Both the position numbers and the translations under genes were made by a program. DNA of 50,494 bases from a virus: positions 1 through 50,494 of the IMG/VR virus record IMGVR_UViG_3300020020_000046; one strand, 5' to 3'. This document shows positions 22,924 to 29,612 of this stretch, piece after piece; position 1 is the stretch's first letter, and each line of letters opens with the position of its first letter. The notes under the pieces are model-generated. The model did no database searches. It had not been told where the DNA came from and worked only from the letters and a program-made list of their open reading frames with translations.

Positions 22924-22947
22924 CAGCATTGCCCCGAGCATCCGAAG
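22924..22947. repeat. Two 12-bp iteron-like copies in the control region
   Basis: CAGCATTGCCCC (22924-22935) and GAGCATCCGAAG (22936-22947) are head-to-tail and match the 12-bp units of the 16.3 kb cluster; the first differs from GAGCATTGCCCG at two positions. A weaker third copy CTACGATGCCCC may precede them. They lie outside any gene, which argues that the motif is a DNA site. Confidence 0.65.
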
Positions 22948-22974
22948 GGCGGCCGAGGATGGCCCAAAGGTACT

Positions 22975-22991
22975 AGCGCGAGCGCTTGACG
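22975..22991 (+). promoter_or_regulatory. Dyad AGCGC-GA-GCGCT overlapping a TTGACG box
   Basis: The dyad (22975-22986) runs into TTGACG (22986-22991), a candidate -35 for the gene at 23069, with no convincing -10 at 17 bases (TTCACT). A second TTGACA at 23013 has no good -10 either. The 14-mer CTAGCGCGAGCGCT occurs again at 35703. A repressor binding here would block -35 access. Confidence 0.5.
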
Positions 22992-23068
22992 TGGCCGCCT
23001 GGCGGGTGTTCACTTGACACCGACCCCGGCACCGTCTGACCGGGCCCGTCCGCTTAGGAGGACACACC

Positions 23069-24049
23069 GTGACCACGACCCACACCGGCAAGGGCCGCGC
23101 CCGATGCGACGAGTGCGGCCGCTCGTTCGACCTGCTCGACCCGACCGACGCCGAGGAATACGCCTACGGCCACGACTGCAAGCCCGCCGGCGACGACGAC
23201 ACCGACAACCATCCCGAGCATGACGGCCTGCGGGCGCAGCACCTCGACGGCTGGACCTGCGGCAAGTGCGACGTCGCGGCCGAGATCGAAGCGGGCGACA
23301 CTGACGACGACGAGCCCGACGACGGCGCGGTGCTCATCGCTGGCGTCCTGTACGACGTCGAGACGCTCGACGAGCTGCCGGACGGATCAGACCCGGACGG
23401 CCCGCGCACCTGCGACGGCCAGAGCTGCATCAACACGGCCGAGGACGGTGGCGTCCTGTGCCTGTCCTGCATCGCGGCCGCCGTCGCGCTCGACCCGGGC
23501 GATGCGGCCGCGGTCGACGAGCTGGCGGCCGGCCTGACGCCCGAGCCGATGCGCGGCCCCGGCTTCATCCCGGCCATTGATGCCTGGGCGCTGACCGCCA
23601 GCGACCAGCGCGCCCGGCACGGCGCCGCGTGGTCATCCCTGCTCGCCCGGTCCAACCAGCACCGGCGCGCGCTGGTCGCCCGCTCATCGCCCGACGACAC
23701 CGGCCACCTACGCGCCAACCTGCGCCGTGCCGCGGCGCTGTCCGGCCTCGTGCCAGACTGGTTCGACCACGACGTAGCCCAGCGCCAGTACGAGCTTGTC
23801 GCCGTGTTTGGCGGCTGGCGGGCCGCGGCCATCGGCGCCACGTGGCGCTACCGGGCGACCGACGTGACCGACGCGGGGCCGATCTCGTTTCGCGCATGGC
23901 CGGGCGACCGGGCCGCCGACTACGACGCCGGCGCGGAGCGTTTCGAGCTCTCGCCCTCCGGCCGCTGGTACCGCGACATGCCGCCCATCTACGCGGCTGG
24001 TCGGGCGCAGTCCATCACGGCCCGCCCTGACGCCAACCGCCCCGCCTGA
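23069..24049 (+). CDS. Multi-zinc-finger protein, 326 aa
   Basis: First gene of the plus-strand operon. GTG at 23069 has GGAGGA six bases before it. Three Cys groups are visible: CDECGRSFD with a later HDC (residues about 13-37), TCGKCDVAA (about 65), and CDGQSC..CLSC (about 115-135), each likely to bind zinc. The first half is strongly acidic. The C-terminal half is folded (RRAAALSGLVPDWFDHDVAQ, WRYRATDVTDAGPISFRAWP) with no recognised domain. Zinc-ribbon proteins of this sort often act in transcription or DNA metabolism, but its role is unknown. Confidence 0.85.
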   Translation: MTTTHTGKGRARCDECGRSFDLLDPTDAEEYAYGHDCKPAGDDDTDNHPEHDGLRAQHLDGWTCGKCDVAAEIEAGDTDDDEPDDGAVLIAGVLYDVETLDELPDGSDPDGPRTCDGQSCINTAEDGGVLCLSCIAAAVALDPGDAAAVDELAAGLTPEPMRGPGFIPAIDAWALTASDQRARHGAAWSSLLARSNQHRRALVARSSPDDTGHLRANLRRAAALSGLVPDWFDHDVAQRQYELVAVFGGWRAAAIGATWRYRATDVTDAGPISFRAWPGDRAADYDAGAERFELSPSGRWYRDMPPIYAAGRAQSITARPDANRPA

Positions 24050-24062
24050 CGCCCTGACCGTC

Positions 24063-24083
24063 GGGCGCGAGCCGTTCGCGCCC
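24063..24083 (+). terminator. Short hairpin in the 24.05-24.14 kb gap
   Basis: Stem GGGCGCGA/TCGCGCCC with a five-base loop, about 13 bases past the stop at 24049. The 3' side is followed by CTCGGCC, no T-run. It may partially reduce transcription or shield the mRNA end; the next gene has its own ribosome site. Confidence 0.4.
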
Positions 24084-24135
24084 CTCGGCCAGCGCGGCAC
24101 CGTCTAGCCCAGCGTTGGATAGCACCGGAGGAACC

Positions 24136-24240
24136 ATGAGCGCACCGAAGCGCCCGCACTATCGCCGACCGCGCCCGGCCGATCAACGCCGCGAACGCAT
24201 CGCGGCCCGAGCCGTCAAGCGATGGAGCGCCGAGCCATGA
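24136..24240 (+). CDS. Tiny basic protein, 34 aa
   Basis: ATG at 24136 has GGAGG two bases further than usual (CCGGAGGAACC) and the reading frame of 35 codons ends in an ATGA overlap with the next gene. The product is Arg-rich (MSAPKRPHYRRPRPADQRRE). Its size and charge suggest a nucleic-acid-binding or translational-leader peptide. No homologue is known. Confidence 0.7.
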   Translation: MSAPKRPHYRRPRPADQRRERIAARAVKRWSAEP

Positions 24241-24584
24241 CCCCGTGCCGTAACTACTTCCCCGACCCCGACGGCCGTTGTTCATCGTGCCGCGAGCCGG
24301 TCGAGGACCACGCCACGAACGGCACACCCGGCGACCTGGCCACGGTCGCCCAGCGAGTCTACGAGCTCCTGACGCACTACGGCCACCATTGCACCGTCCA
24401 GAACCTCCTGCCCGATCTCCGCGCGGCCCTGCTGCCGGTCCTGCTCGCCGAGCGCGAGACCCTGCTACGGGACCACTTCGAGGACGGCGGCCGGACCGTC
24501 AGCGGAGCGGCGCCGGCCTGCAAGGACTGTGTGCGCGCCGTCGCCCTGCGCCGTGATCTAGAACGGATGGGCTGGACTCCATGA
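24237..24584 (+). CDS. Cys-rich small protein, 115 aa
   Basis: ATG at 24237 (MTPCRNYFPDPDGRCSSCRE) overlaps the stop of the tiny gene. Two Cys pairs at the N-terminus (CRNYFPDPDGRCSSC) fit a zinc-binding knuckle, then helical sequence (LATVAQRVYELLTHYGHHC) with His and Cys, and a C-terminal C-K-D-C pair. It is one of several probable zinc proteins in this operon. No family is recognised. Confidence 0.8.
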   Translation: MTPCRNYFPDPDGRCSSCREPVEDHATNGTPGDLATVAQRVYELLTHYGHHCTVQNLLPDLRAALLPVLLAERETLLRDHFEDGGRTVSGAAPACKDCVRAVALRRDLERMGWTP

Positions 24585-24847
24585 GCGCCACCCGCTACGC
24601 GGTCGCGCTCCGCCCCGGCCGCGTGCAATGCTGGTACACGGTCCGCCTGCCCGACGGCGCGACCATCGCCCGCTATCCCCAGCCGGAGCACGCCCAGCGG
24701 GACGCCGGGCTGCTAAACGCGCTGGCCGACGAGCTCGACGCGATCCGCTCGCGCGACGTCGACGACCGGCCCGGCGCCGACTTCGTCCAATGCCACGAGC
24801 ACGGCATCGGCTGCCCCTGCCGCCTGGGCGGCGAGGTCATCGCATGA
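24581..24847 (+). CDS. Small protein, 88 aa
   Basis: ATGA overlap at both ends. An N-terminal strand part (RYAVALRPGRVQCWYTVRLP), an acidic helix, and a C-terminal Cys/His cluster (QCHEHGIGCPC) that could bind zinc. Function unknown. Confidence 0.8.
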   Translation: MSATRYAVALRPGRVQCWYTVRLPDGATIARYPQPEHAQRDAGLLNALADELDAIRSRDVDDRPGADFVQCHEHGIGCPCRLGGEVIA

Positions 24848-25095
24848 GCACGACCGCCTCGGCCCTCGCGGCCGGCTGGTCGCTGACCGACGACACCGGC
24901 GCGGAGCTCCCGCCCGCGCCGTGCGTCGGGTCCGGTCAGGTACTCGCCTGGTCGCCGATGCTGCGCGAGACCTGCCCGGATTGCGGGCGGACGGTCCGCA
25001 CCGTTGACCGGGCGCTGGTCGCCCACTACCCCGAACGCGTCGCCCCGGCCAACGCCGGACCGACTGCGGCGCCCACGATCTCGCTCGACCTGTAA
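24844..25095 (+). CDS. Small CxxC protein, 83 aa
   Basis: ATG at 24844 overlaps the previous stop. Contains CPDCGR (residues about 44-49) after a Pro/Gly-rich start and a C-terminal Pro/Thr-rich tail. The single CxxC, with Cys residues nearby (CVGSGQ), suggests a zinc ribbon. Function unknown. Confidence 0.8.
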   Translation: MSTTASALAAGWSLTDDTGAELPPAPCVGSGQVLAWSPMLRETCPDCGRTVRTVDRALVAHYPERVAPANAGPTAAPTISLDL

Positions 25096-25108
25096 GGAGG
25101 ACAACGCC

Positions 25109-26020
25109 ATGACCACGAGAACCATGCCCCATCCGAACGCCCCGCAGCCGCTATACGACCCGCTCGACGCGGTAGCGATCGAGCATCAAGCCGCCGCGAG
25201 CACCTACGCCGCGGCCCGCCATCGCGCGGCCGAGCTCCGCGAGGAAGCGCGCAACGCCGAGCGCGACGAGGAAGCCGCCGGGACGCGCATCAAGGCCGCC
25301 ACGGCTCGCGCCCTGCTGATCCTGCGAGCGCTAGTCAACCGTGACGAGACCGAGCCGACCGCCGTTGTCGGCAAGGACTACGAGGGATTGACCGTCGAGT
25401 ACCGCGCGGCCCTCGGCCGCGTCAACGTCCACATCCGACGCGGCACCCGCACCGCGGCCCCGCGCTGGGTCGCGTTCGGCTGGCGCTATGGCACCGACAA
25501 CAACGCGGGCGAGACCGTGTACGAGCCTCCGATGGGCTCGAACGACCCCGACAAGCTCGCCGCGCAAGGCGTAGCGGCCGAGGCCGCCGCGCGTGCCTGG
25601 CTGCAACCGCTGACCGGCGCGGCATGGCTGGCCGCCGAAGGTCTCGCCGCGGTCGAGCCCGTCGACCTGCTGACCGTCGAGGGCTACGCCACGCAAGGCC
25701 ACGAGCGCGGCGCGTACAGCCCGTCGGCGACCATCAGCATCGGCCGCACGATGGACAACGGCGTACAGCTGGCCAAGATCGACGGCTACGACCTCGGCTA
25801 TGGTCTCGGCAACGAACGCCGCCCGGCGCTGTCGCAGCGGCAGGCGGCCGAGCTCGTCGCGCTGACGCGGGGCAACGTGCCCATCGTCGACCTTCGGCCG
25901 GACCTGCCCGCCGAGCGTGAGCGACGTATCGAGGCTATCCGCGCCCTGATCCGGCGCAACGGCCGGCACATCGCCGCGACGTGGCTCGAAGGCTTCCGCA
26001 TCGACGGGACGCCGCGATGA
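25109..26020 (+). CDS. Hypothetical protein with coiled-coil N-terminus, 303 aa
   Basis: ATG at 25109 follows AAGGAGG by 8 bases and a 13-base gap, so it is independently translated. Residues 20-75 are a long Ala/Arg/Glu helix (YAAARHRAAELREEARNAER) likely to form a coiled coil. The remainder is an alpha/beta domain with 'VNVHIRRGTRTAAPRWVAFG' and 'SPSATISIGRTMDNGVQLAK'. The last third is helical and basic. The longest gene of the right operon after the zinc protein. No family is recognised. Confidence 0.85.
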   Translation: MTTRTMPHPNAPQPLYDPLDAVAIEHQAAASTYAAARHRAAELREEARNAERDEEAAGTRIKAATARALLILRALVNRDETEPTAVVGKDYEGLTVEYRAALGRVNVHIRRGTRTAAPRWVAFGWRYGTDNNAGETVYEPPMGSNDPDKLAAQGVAAEAAARAWLQPLTGAAWLAAEGLAAVEPVDLLTVEGYATQGHERGAYSPSATISIGRTMDNGVQLAKIDGYDLGYGLGNERRPALSQRQAAELVALTRGNVPIVDLRPDLPAERERRIEAIRALIRRNGRHIAATWLEGFRIDGTPR

Positions 26021-26379
26021 CCGCCGAGCCCGCGCCCGATAGCCTCATCGGCCAACCGATCTCGCCCCAGCTCGCGCAGCTCGTCCGCAATGTCGAGCTC
26101 TTGGCTCAGGCGTGGGCGGACCCCGGCGAAGTCGCCGGGGCATGGGGCGGTGACGGCGCCGACCCGGCCGACATCGCCACCGATCTCGTGCAAGCGTGGG
26201 CGTCATTCTCCGCCTGGCCGCCGGGCGACTTCGAGGCGTCTGGCCCGCTGCAGCTCGAAAACTGCACGGACGAGACGCCCCAATGCCCGCACTACGCCTG
26301 CCCTGACGGCTGGCACCGCGGCGACGCGCCCAACTGCTCATGTACCCCCGACTGCGCCGACCTCGATGGCGACGACTGA
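26017..26379 (+). CDS. Acidic protein with terminal cysteine cluster, 120 aa
   Basis: ATGA overlap with the previous gene. Helical acidic N-terminal part (SPQLAQLVRNVELLAQAWAD), then a Cys/His-rich C-terminus (CTDETPQCPHYACPDGWHRG and NCSCTPDCADLDGDD). With about six cysteines it is a likely metal-binding fold. Function unknown. Confidence 0.8.
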   Translation: MTAEPAPDSLIGQPISPQLAQLVRNVELLAQAWADPGEVAGAWGGDGADPADIATDLVQAWASFSAWPPGDFEASGPLQLENCTDETPQCPHYACPDGWHRGDAPNCSCTPDCADLDGDD

Positions 26380-26572
26380 CCGGAGCCCGAGCCCGACGAC
26401 GCACCCGTACCGCGTCATCGGGCCGGAGCCGGCCCCCCGCTACTACCGCACGGAGCGCGGCGCGCGGACCGCCGCCGCGCTCACCCGCGGATCGAGCCGC
26501 GAGGCTCCGCCCATCGTCGAGGTCTACGACCCGACGCACCCGGCCGCGTTCGGCGGCTGGCGCCTGGCATGA
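26366..26572 (+). CDS. Small protein, 68 aa
   Basis: ATG at 26366 lies 14 bases before the stop of the previous gene, and the TGA at 26570-26572 makes an ATGA overlap with the next. It has one likely strand pair (YRVIGPEPAPRYYRTERGAR) and an 'VEVYDPTHPAAFGGWRLA' end. Function unknown. Confidence 0.7.
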   Translation: MATTDRSPSPTTHPYRVIGPEPAPRYYRTERGARTAAALTRGSSREAPPIVEVYDPTHPAAFGGWRLA

Positions 26573-26742
26573 AGGCGCACCGCGTCTACGACGGCAACGT
26601 CCGAGAGAGCCGACCGGGCGACGTCGACCACTCGCAGCCGCCGCTCACGCCCCGGCGTGTCTGCGACCGATGCGGCCGCCGGGTCTACCACCGCGGCCGG
26701 ATCGTCAACGGCACGCCCTGGGCACACGGTGACCCGCCATGA
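26569..26742 (+). CDS. Small CxxC protein, 57 aa
   Basis: ATG at 26569 (MKAHRVYDGNVRESRPGDVD) is coupled on both sides by ATGA. A CDRCGRRVYHRGR motif places a CxxC pair with a His eleven residues on, typical of a minimal zinc binder. Arg-rich. Function unknown. Confidence 0.75.
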   Translation: MKAHRVYDGNVRESRPGDVDHSQPPLTPRRVCDRCGRRVYHRGRIVNGTPWAHGDPP

Positions 26743-26867
26743 CCCGCCGCCCGTGGGCCTGCCGGGTCTGCCGCCTCGTCAACTGGCCGACCACGATGGC
26801 CGGCCGATCCCGGCGACGCTGCCACAAGTGCAACGCGCCACGACCACGAAAGGAGCTCACCCGATGA
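26739..26867 (+). CDS. Minimal zinc-ribbon protein, 42 aa
   Basis: ATG at 26739 (MTRRPWACRVCRLVNWPTTM) is coupled by ATGA both ways. Two perfect CxxC pairs (CRVC and CHKC) 19 residues apart in a 42-aa basic protein make a zinc ribbon almost certain. Such small zinc ribbons commonly bind nucleic acids; the partner is unknown. Confidence 0.8.
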   Translation: MTRRPWACRVCRLVNWPTTMAGRSRRRCHKCNAPRPRKELTR

Positions 26868-27109
26868 CCGACCACGATCTCGCCGAGTTTGATCGCGGCG
26901 TACAGCTCGCGCAGCGCGGACGCGGACGCGACCCGCGCCGTATCCGCGTCTCAGAAGCCCGCCAGCGGCCGCCGGCCGCCGGCCGGGCCCCGGAGCCCGT
27001 CCCCGGCTGGTATGACCGCCTGGGGGTGTTCCTGCTCGCCCTGCTGGCCATCCTGGCGGGGCTCGCCGCCGCTGCCCAGCTTGGCGCCTTCGGCCCGGGG
27101 GCGGCATGA
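26864..27109 (+). CDS. Small membrane protein, 81 aa
   Basis: ATGA coupled at both ends. An acidic and basic N-terminal half (DLAEFDRGVQLAQRGRGRDP) is followed by one strong membrane helix (LGVFLLALLAILAGLAAAA). Topology with the charged part in the cytoplasm is likely. It might be involved in superinfection or host membrane remodelling, by place and shape only. Confidence 0.8.
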   Translation: MTDHDLAEFDRGVQLAQRGRGRDPRRIRVSEARQRPPAAGRAPEPVPGWYDRLGVFLLALLAILAGLAAAAQLGAFGPGAA

Positions 27110-27429
27110 CGACGATCCGCGAGGGTGACCGCGTCGAGGTCGTCGCCCCGCATCCCGAAGCCGGCGCGCGCGGCATCGTCGAGCGCCTGTTCCGGGCGAA
27201 CGTCGACTACGAGCGCCGCGCCCGCGTCCGGTTCGCCCCGCCCTACGGGCAGGGGAGCGAGATCATCGGGCTACGGATGCTCGAAGCGCTGCCGCCGCCG
27301 ACTCCGACGCGGGCGCACGAGCTGCGCGCGTTCGATGACCGGCGCCGATCGACGTGGCGACGTTCGGCCGGTCCGCATAGCGCCGGCGTCGACGAGCGGC
27401 GCAGCGGCGAGGAACGGCGGACGCGATGA
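27106..27429 (+). CDS. KOW-like small protein, 107 aa
   Basis: ATGA coupled. The start 'GDRVEVVAPHPEAGARGIVE' then 'RARVRFAPPYGQGSEIIGLR' resembles a small KOW or SH3-like barrel, such as found in RNA-binding or RNAP-associated proteins. The C-terminal 40 residues are Arg-rich and disordered. Role unknown; nucleic-acid binding is plausible. Confidence 0.75.
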   Translation: MTTIREGDRVEVVAPHPEAGARGIVERLFRANVDYERRARVRFAPPYGQGSEIIGLRMLEALPPPTPTRAHELRAFDDRRRSTWRRSAGPHSAGVDERRSGEERRTR

Positions 27430-27692
27430 CCGACCTGGCCGACCTTCTCAGCATGGAGGACGCCGCCGAGATCAGCGGTCGGGCTCCGGTCACGATGCGC
27501 ATGGCCGCGGCTCGTGGCGCCCTCGAAGCCAAGCGCATCGGCGATGGCCAGCGCGCCGTATGGGTCACGACCCGGGGGGCGGTCTCCGCCTACATCGCCC
27601 GGGTGGCGACCTACGCGGCGAGTCATCAGCCGCAGTCCCAGCGGCGGCCGGGCGGTCATGTCCGGCGACGAGCACGCGACCGGCCGGACTGA
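27426..27692 (+). CDS. Excisionase-like helix-turn-helix protein, 88 aa
   Basis: ATGA coupled, last gene of the plus-strand operon. Residues about 10-40 (MEDAAEISGRAPVTMRMAAA) match the helix-turn-helix of MerR/excisionase-type DNA-binding proteins, followed by a wing (VWVTTRGAVSAYIARV) and a basic tail. In temperate phages such proteins regulate recombination or transcription. No integrase is seen, so regulation is more likely. Its last 128 bases lie opposite the 3' end of the VRR-NUC gene. Confidence 0.75.
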   Translation: MTDLADLLSMEDAAEISGRAPVTMRMAAARGALEAKRIGDGQRAVWVTTRGAVSAYIARVATYAASHQPQSQRRPGGHVRRRARDRPD

Positions 27693-28083
27693 TATCCCCC
27701 AGCACCCCGACCACCTTGACGGCCGCCGGATTGACCCGGCGGCCGTTCTGCATGCCCTCGATGAGCTGGACCAGCCTCATCGCGCCCGTCATCCCGCCGA
27801 CCAGCAATGACAGCCGATCCTGGCCACGCAACGCGAGCAGCCACCACGCCTGTTCTGCCGTGGGCGACCCGCCCGCCGCTTTCAGCTCCGCGAATATGAG
27901 CCAGCGGCCGACCGGGAGCACGTAATCGGGGAACCCGGACGGGCTGCGCGTCGAGCGATAGGTGTGATACCAGCGCTGGCGGATGCGGCGGAGGTCGCCC
28001 TCGAGGACGTTGGCGACCGCGGCCTCGAGGGCCGTGTCGACGATGCCTAGTTTCGCGGATCGCTTCGGCCCTCGGCGAGTCAC
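27565..28083 (-). CDS. VRR-NUC domain nuclease, 172 aa
   Basis: GTG at 28083 (VTRRGPKRSAKLGIVDTALE) overlaps the upstream stop as GTGA. The catalytic pattern of the VRR-NUC family is visible: FPD at residues 51-53, ELK at 66-68 and a later TAEQAWWL with the conserved Gln. These proteins are metal-dependent structure-specific endonucleases. The last 40 residues are Pro/Arg-rich and lie antisense to the plus-strand operon. It follows the recombination-like genes of this operon and fits DNA processing. Confidence 0.88.
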   Translation of the reverse strand: MTRRGPKRSAKLGIVDTALEAAVANVLEGDLRRIRQRWYHTYRSTRSPSGFPDYVLPVGRWLIFAELKAAGGSPTAEQAWWLLALRGQDRLSLLVGGMTGAMRLVQLIEGMQNGRRVNPAAVKVVGVLGDISPAGRVLVAGHDRPAAAGTAADDSPRRSPPGRCRRRPPPGS

Positions 28084-28283
28084 ACGAGCGTCCAGCCGTC
28101 TCGCAGATAGCGCTTTCCGTGTGCGTGGCAACGGCGGACCGTGACGTCCGGGTTGAGAGGCGACCGGAGCAGCATGTAGCCGCGGTACGTGCATGGCGCT
28201 CCGACTCGCCATTTGGCGACCGTCGACTCGAACGACCCTTCGCAGACCGGGATGTCGCGCGGATCGCTGGCCCGAACGCTCAC
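28080..28283 (-). CDS. Small Cys-containing protein, 67 aa
   Basis: GTG at 28283 overlaps the HNH stop as GTGA. Cysteines at about 14, 30 and 54 with a His near the end (CHAHGKRYLRDGW). Its basic C-terminus may bind DNA. It lies between two nuclease genes and may be an accessory of them. Function unknown. Confidence 0.75.
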   Translation of the reverse strand: MSVRASDPRDIPVCEGSFESTVAKWRVGAPCTYRGYMLLRSPLNPDVTVRRCHAHGKRYLRDGWTLV

Positions 28284-28768
28284 TGAGCGACCTCCATGCC
28301 GAATATCGGCATCCGCCGTTCCCAGCCGAGCTGTCCGTGCTTGTCGAGCTCGTTCTCCGACTGCGTCCCTTCGTACAGGTGCGACGGGCGACAGCAATGG
28401 CGGACGTTGCGACACTTGTGATTGGCGAACATGCCCGCCGCGATCGGGCGGCCGAGCGCCGCGGCCAGGGCGACGCGGTGCGTCAGGACCAGCGGCTGCC
28501 GGCGCTTACCGTGCTCGTCGACGACGATGTCGCCGCGGATCGTCCCGTAGCCGTCGCTGTTGAGCGCGCCGATGAACACCCAGCACTCGCCGAGCGCCTC
28601 GTTCTCGGGGTATTGCTCGATCCGCAGCTTGGCCATAAGGCGGATCAGGACTGACCGACGACCCTTCGTCCGGCGCTTGCCTTGGCGGTATTCCCGGTCG
28701 TAGACCCGCTTGTATTCGCGTATGTTCTCGCAGGAGCGGACGACGCCGAACTCCGGGTTCGCGGTCAC
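28280..28768 (-). CDS. HNH endonuclease, 162 aa
   Basis: GTG at 28768 overlaps the previous stop as GTGA. The DNase core is clear: CWVFIGALNSDGYGTI, then LTHRVALAAALGRPIAAG and ANHKCRNVRHCCRPSHLYEG, the ordinary order of an HNH_3-type nuclease with an HxxxxxxxxxN...C...C zinc site. The first 45 residues are basic. Free-standing HNH genes in phages are homing endonucleases or packaging helpers. It is not next to the terminase here, so homing or DNA metabolism is more likely. Confidence 0.88.
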   Translation of the reverse strand: MTANPEFGVVRSCENIREYKRVYDREYRQGKRRTKGRRSVLIRLMAKLRIEQYPENEALGECWVFIGALNSDGYGTIRGDIVVDEHGKRRQPLVLTHRVALAAALGRPIAAGMFANHKCRNVRHCCRPSHLYEGTQSENELDKHGQLGWERRMPIFGMEVAQ

Positions 28769-29310
28769 GGGTCGACAGAGCCGCCAGAGAGGGCCGAGCA
28801 AACGTCATCGATCGCTGCTTGGAGATCGTCCCGCTGAATGTCGATGTCCCCGGCAGAGAAGCGTCCCGCGAAATGAACGAGCGTCTGTGCCGCCGCCCGT
28901 AGCCGTTCCTCTGCTCCGCTATCGGGGGCTGCAAGGCCCGGACAGGGAAGGTCCACGGGACGCCCGTTCTGCCCGACGACGTACTCGTGCGGCTCGTGCG
29001 GCTCGTTGAACCCGCACTCTCCGAGTCCGCTATCGGGGGCTGGGGTGGCGGCCCCCCTCGGGATTGACCGCATGCGATGCCATTGCTCTTCCGGCGTTTC
29101 GGGCGACTCTCGCGGCTCCTCGGGGCCTGCTGGGGAGAGAACAGAGGCGGCGGCTAGGCGCGCCGGAACGTCCTTGGTTCGCTCCAAGGTGTCGAGCGCC
29201 GCCACCGAGGCACGCCGTCCTCCGAGCCGATATGCCGCGAGCAGTTGCTCCAGCGCCTCTAGGCGGTCGGCGGTGTCCCGTCGCAGCGCCTCTCGGGCTT
29301 GGTCAACCAC
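28765..29310 (-). CDS. Hypothetical protein, 181 aa
   Basis: GTG at 29310 (VVDQAREALRRDTADRLEAL) has GAGGAG seven bases upstream. The N-terminal part is a long charged helix, then disordered Pro/Glu-rich sequence with a short 'CGFNEPHEPHEYVV' motif containing one Cys and two His, and a helical C-terminus. No family is recognised. It lies between nuclease genes and the secreted protein gene. Confidence 0.75.
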   Translation of the reverse strand: MVDQAREALRRDTADRLEALEQLLAAYRLGGRRASVAALDTLERTKDVPARLAAASVLSPAGPEEPRESPETPEEQWHRMRSIPRGAATPAPDSGLGECGFNEPHEPHEYVVGQNGRPVDLPCPGLAAPDSGAEERLRAAAQTLVHFAGRFSAGDIDIQRDDLQAAIDDVCSALSGGSVDP

Positions 29311-29608
29311 GATCAGACTCCTCGATGAGACGGCGCGTTGACCGTTCCGCGTCCAGTTCGTCCGCACGATCAGCGACATTCGCCATGAGTCGCCGCTGCA
29401 CTTCCCCGATGGCGTCGTTCCAGCCCTGCCCGTAGTCACCTTTCGGCCGCTTGGCTTTTAGCGACGCGAACTCCACCTTCGCCAGCAGTTCCCGGCGTGC
29501 CTCGGTGGCGGCCTGTTCCTCGATGGCGAGGGCGAGTTTCCGGTGCCACTCGTCGCGGCCAGCGAGCGTCCTCCCGGCTTCGGTCCGGGGTTCCAGGCTG
29601 GCGGTCAC
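29303..29608 (-). CDS. Helical protein, 101 aa
   Basis: GTG at 29608 (VTASLEPRTEAGRTLAGRDE) lies five bases after the stop of the CAP-protein gene. It is all-helical, with a KLALAIEEQAATEARRELLA stretch typical of a coiled coil. Function unknown. The stop overlaps the start of the next gene by 8 bases. Confidence 0.7.
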   Translation of the reverse strand: MTASLEPRTEAGRTLAGRDEWHRKLALAIEEQAATEARRELLAKVEFASLKAKRPKGDYGQGWNDAIGEVQRRLMANVADRADELDAERSTRRLIEESDRG

Positions 29609-29612
29609 GGGG

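Larger units (their letters stand above)
22110..23068. other. Gene-free divergent control region, about 960 bp
   Basis: No reading frame here has a good start, ribosome site and genome-like codon use. The region holds a promoter and leader hairpin on the left side (22137-22203), a G/C-homopolymer-rich middle (GGGGGGG near 22593, CCCCCC runs near 22660), a short AT-rich patch near 22725-22740, a pyrimidine-rich stretch (22799-22900, with CTCGCTTCGCTCGC), two AGCGC dyads (22902 and 22975) and two 12-bp iteron copies (22924-22947). Transcription diverges across it. A replication or partition role besides promoter control is possible. Confidence 0.7.

Noticed and set aside
22986-23040. Full promoter for the plus-strand operon
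   Set aside because: TTGACG at 22986 and TTGACA at 23013 are both good -35 boxes, but no TANNNT-type -10 lies 16-19 bases after either. Kept only as a -35 with dyad.
27426-27692. Excisionase role for the HTH protein
   Set aside because: No integrase or att site was found, so only a general DNA-binding role is stated.
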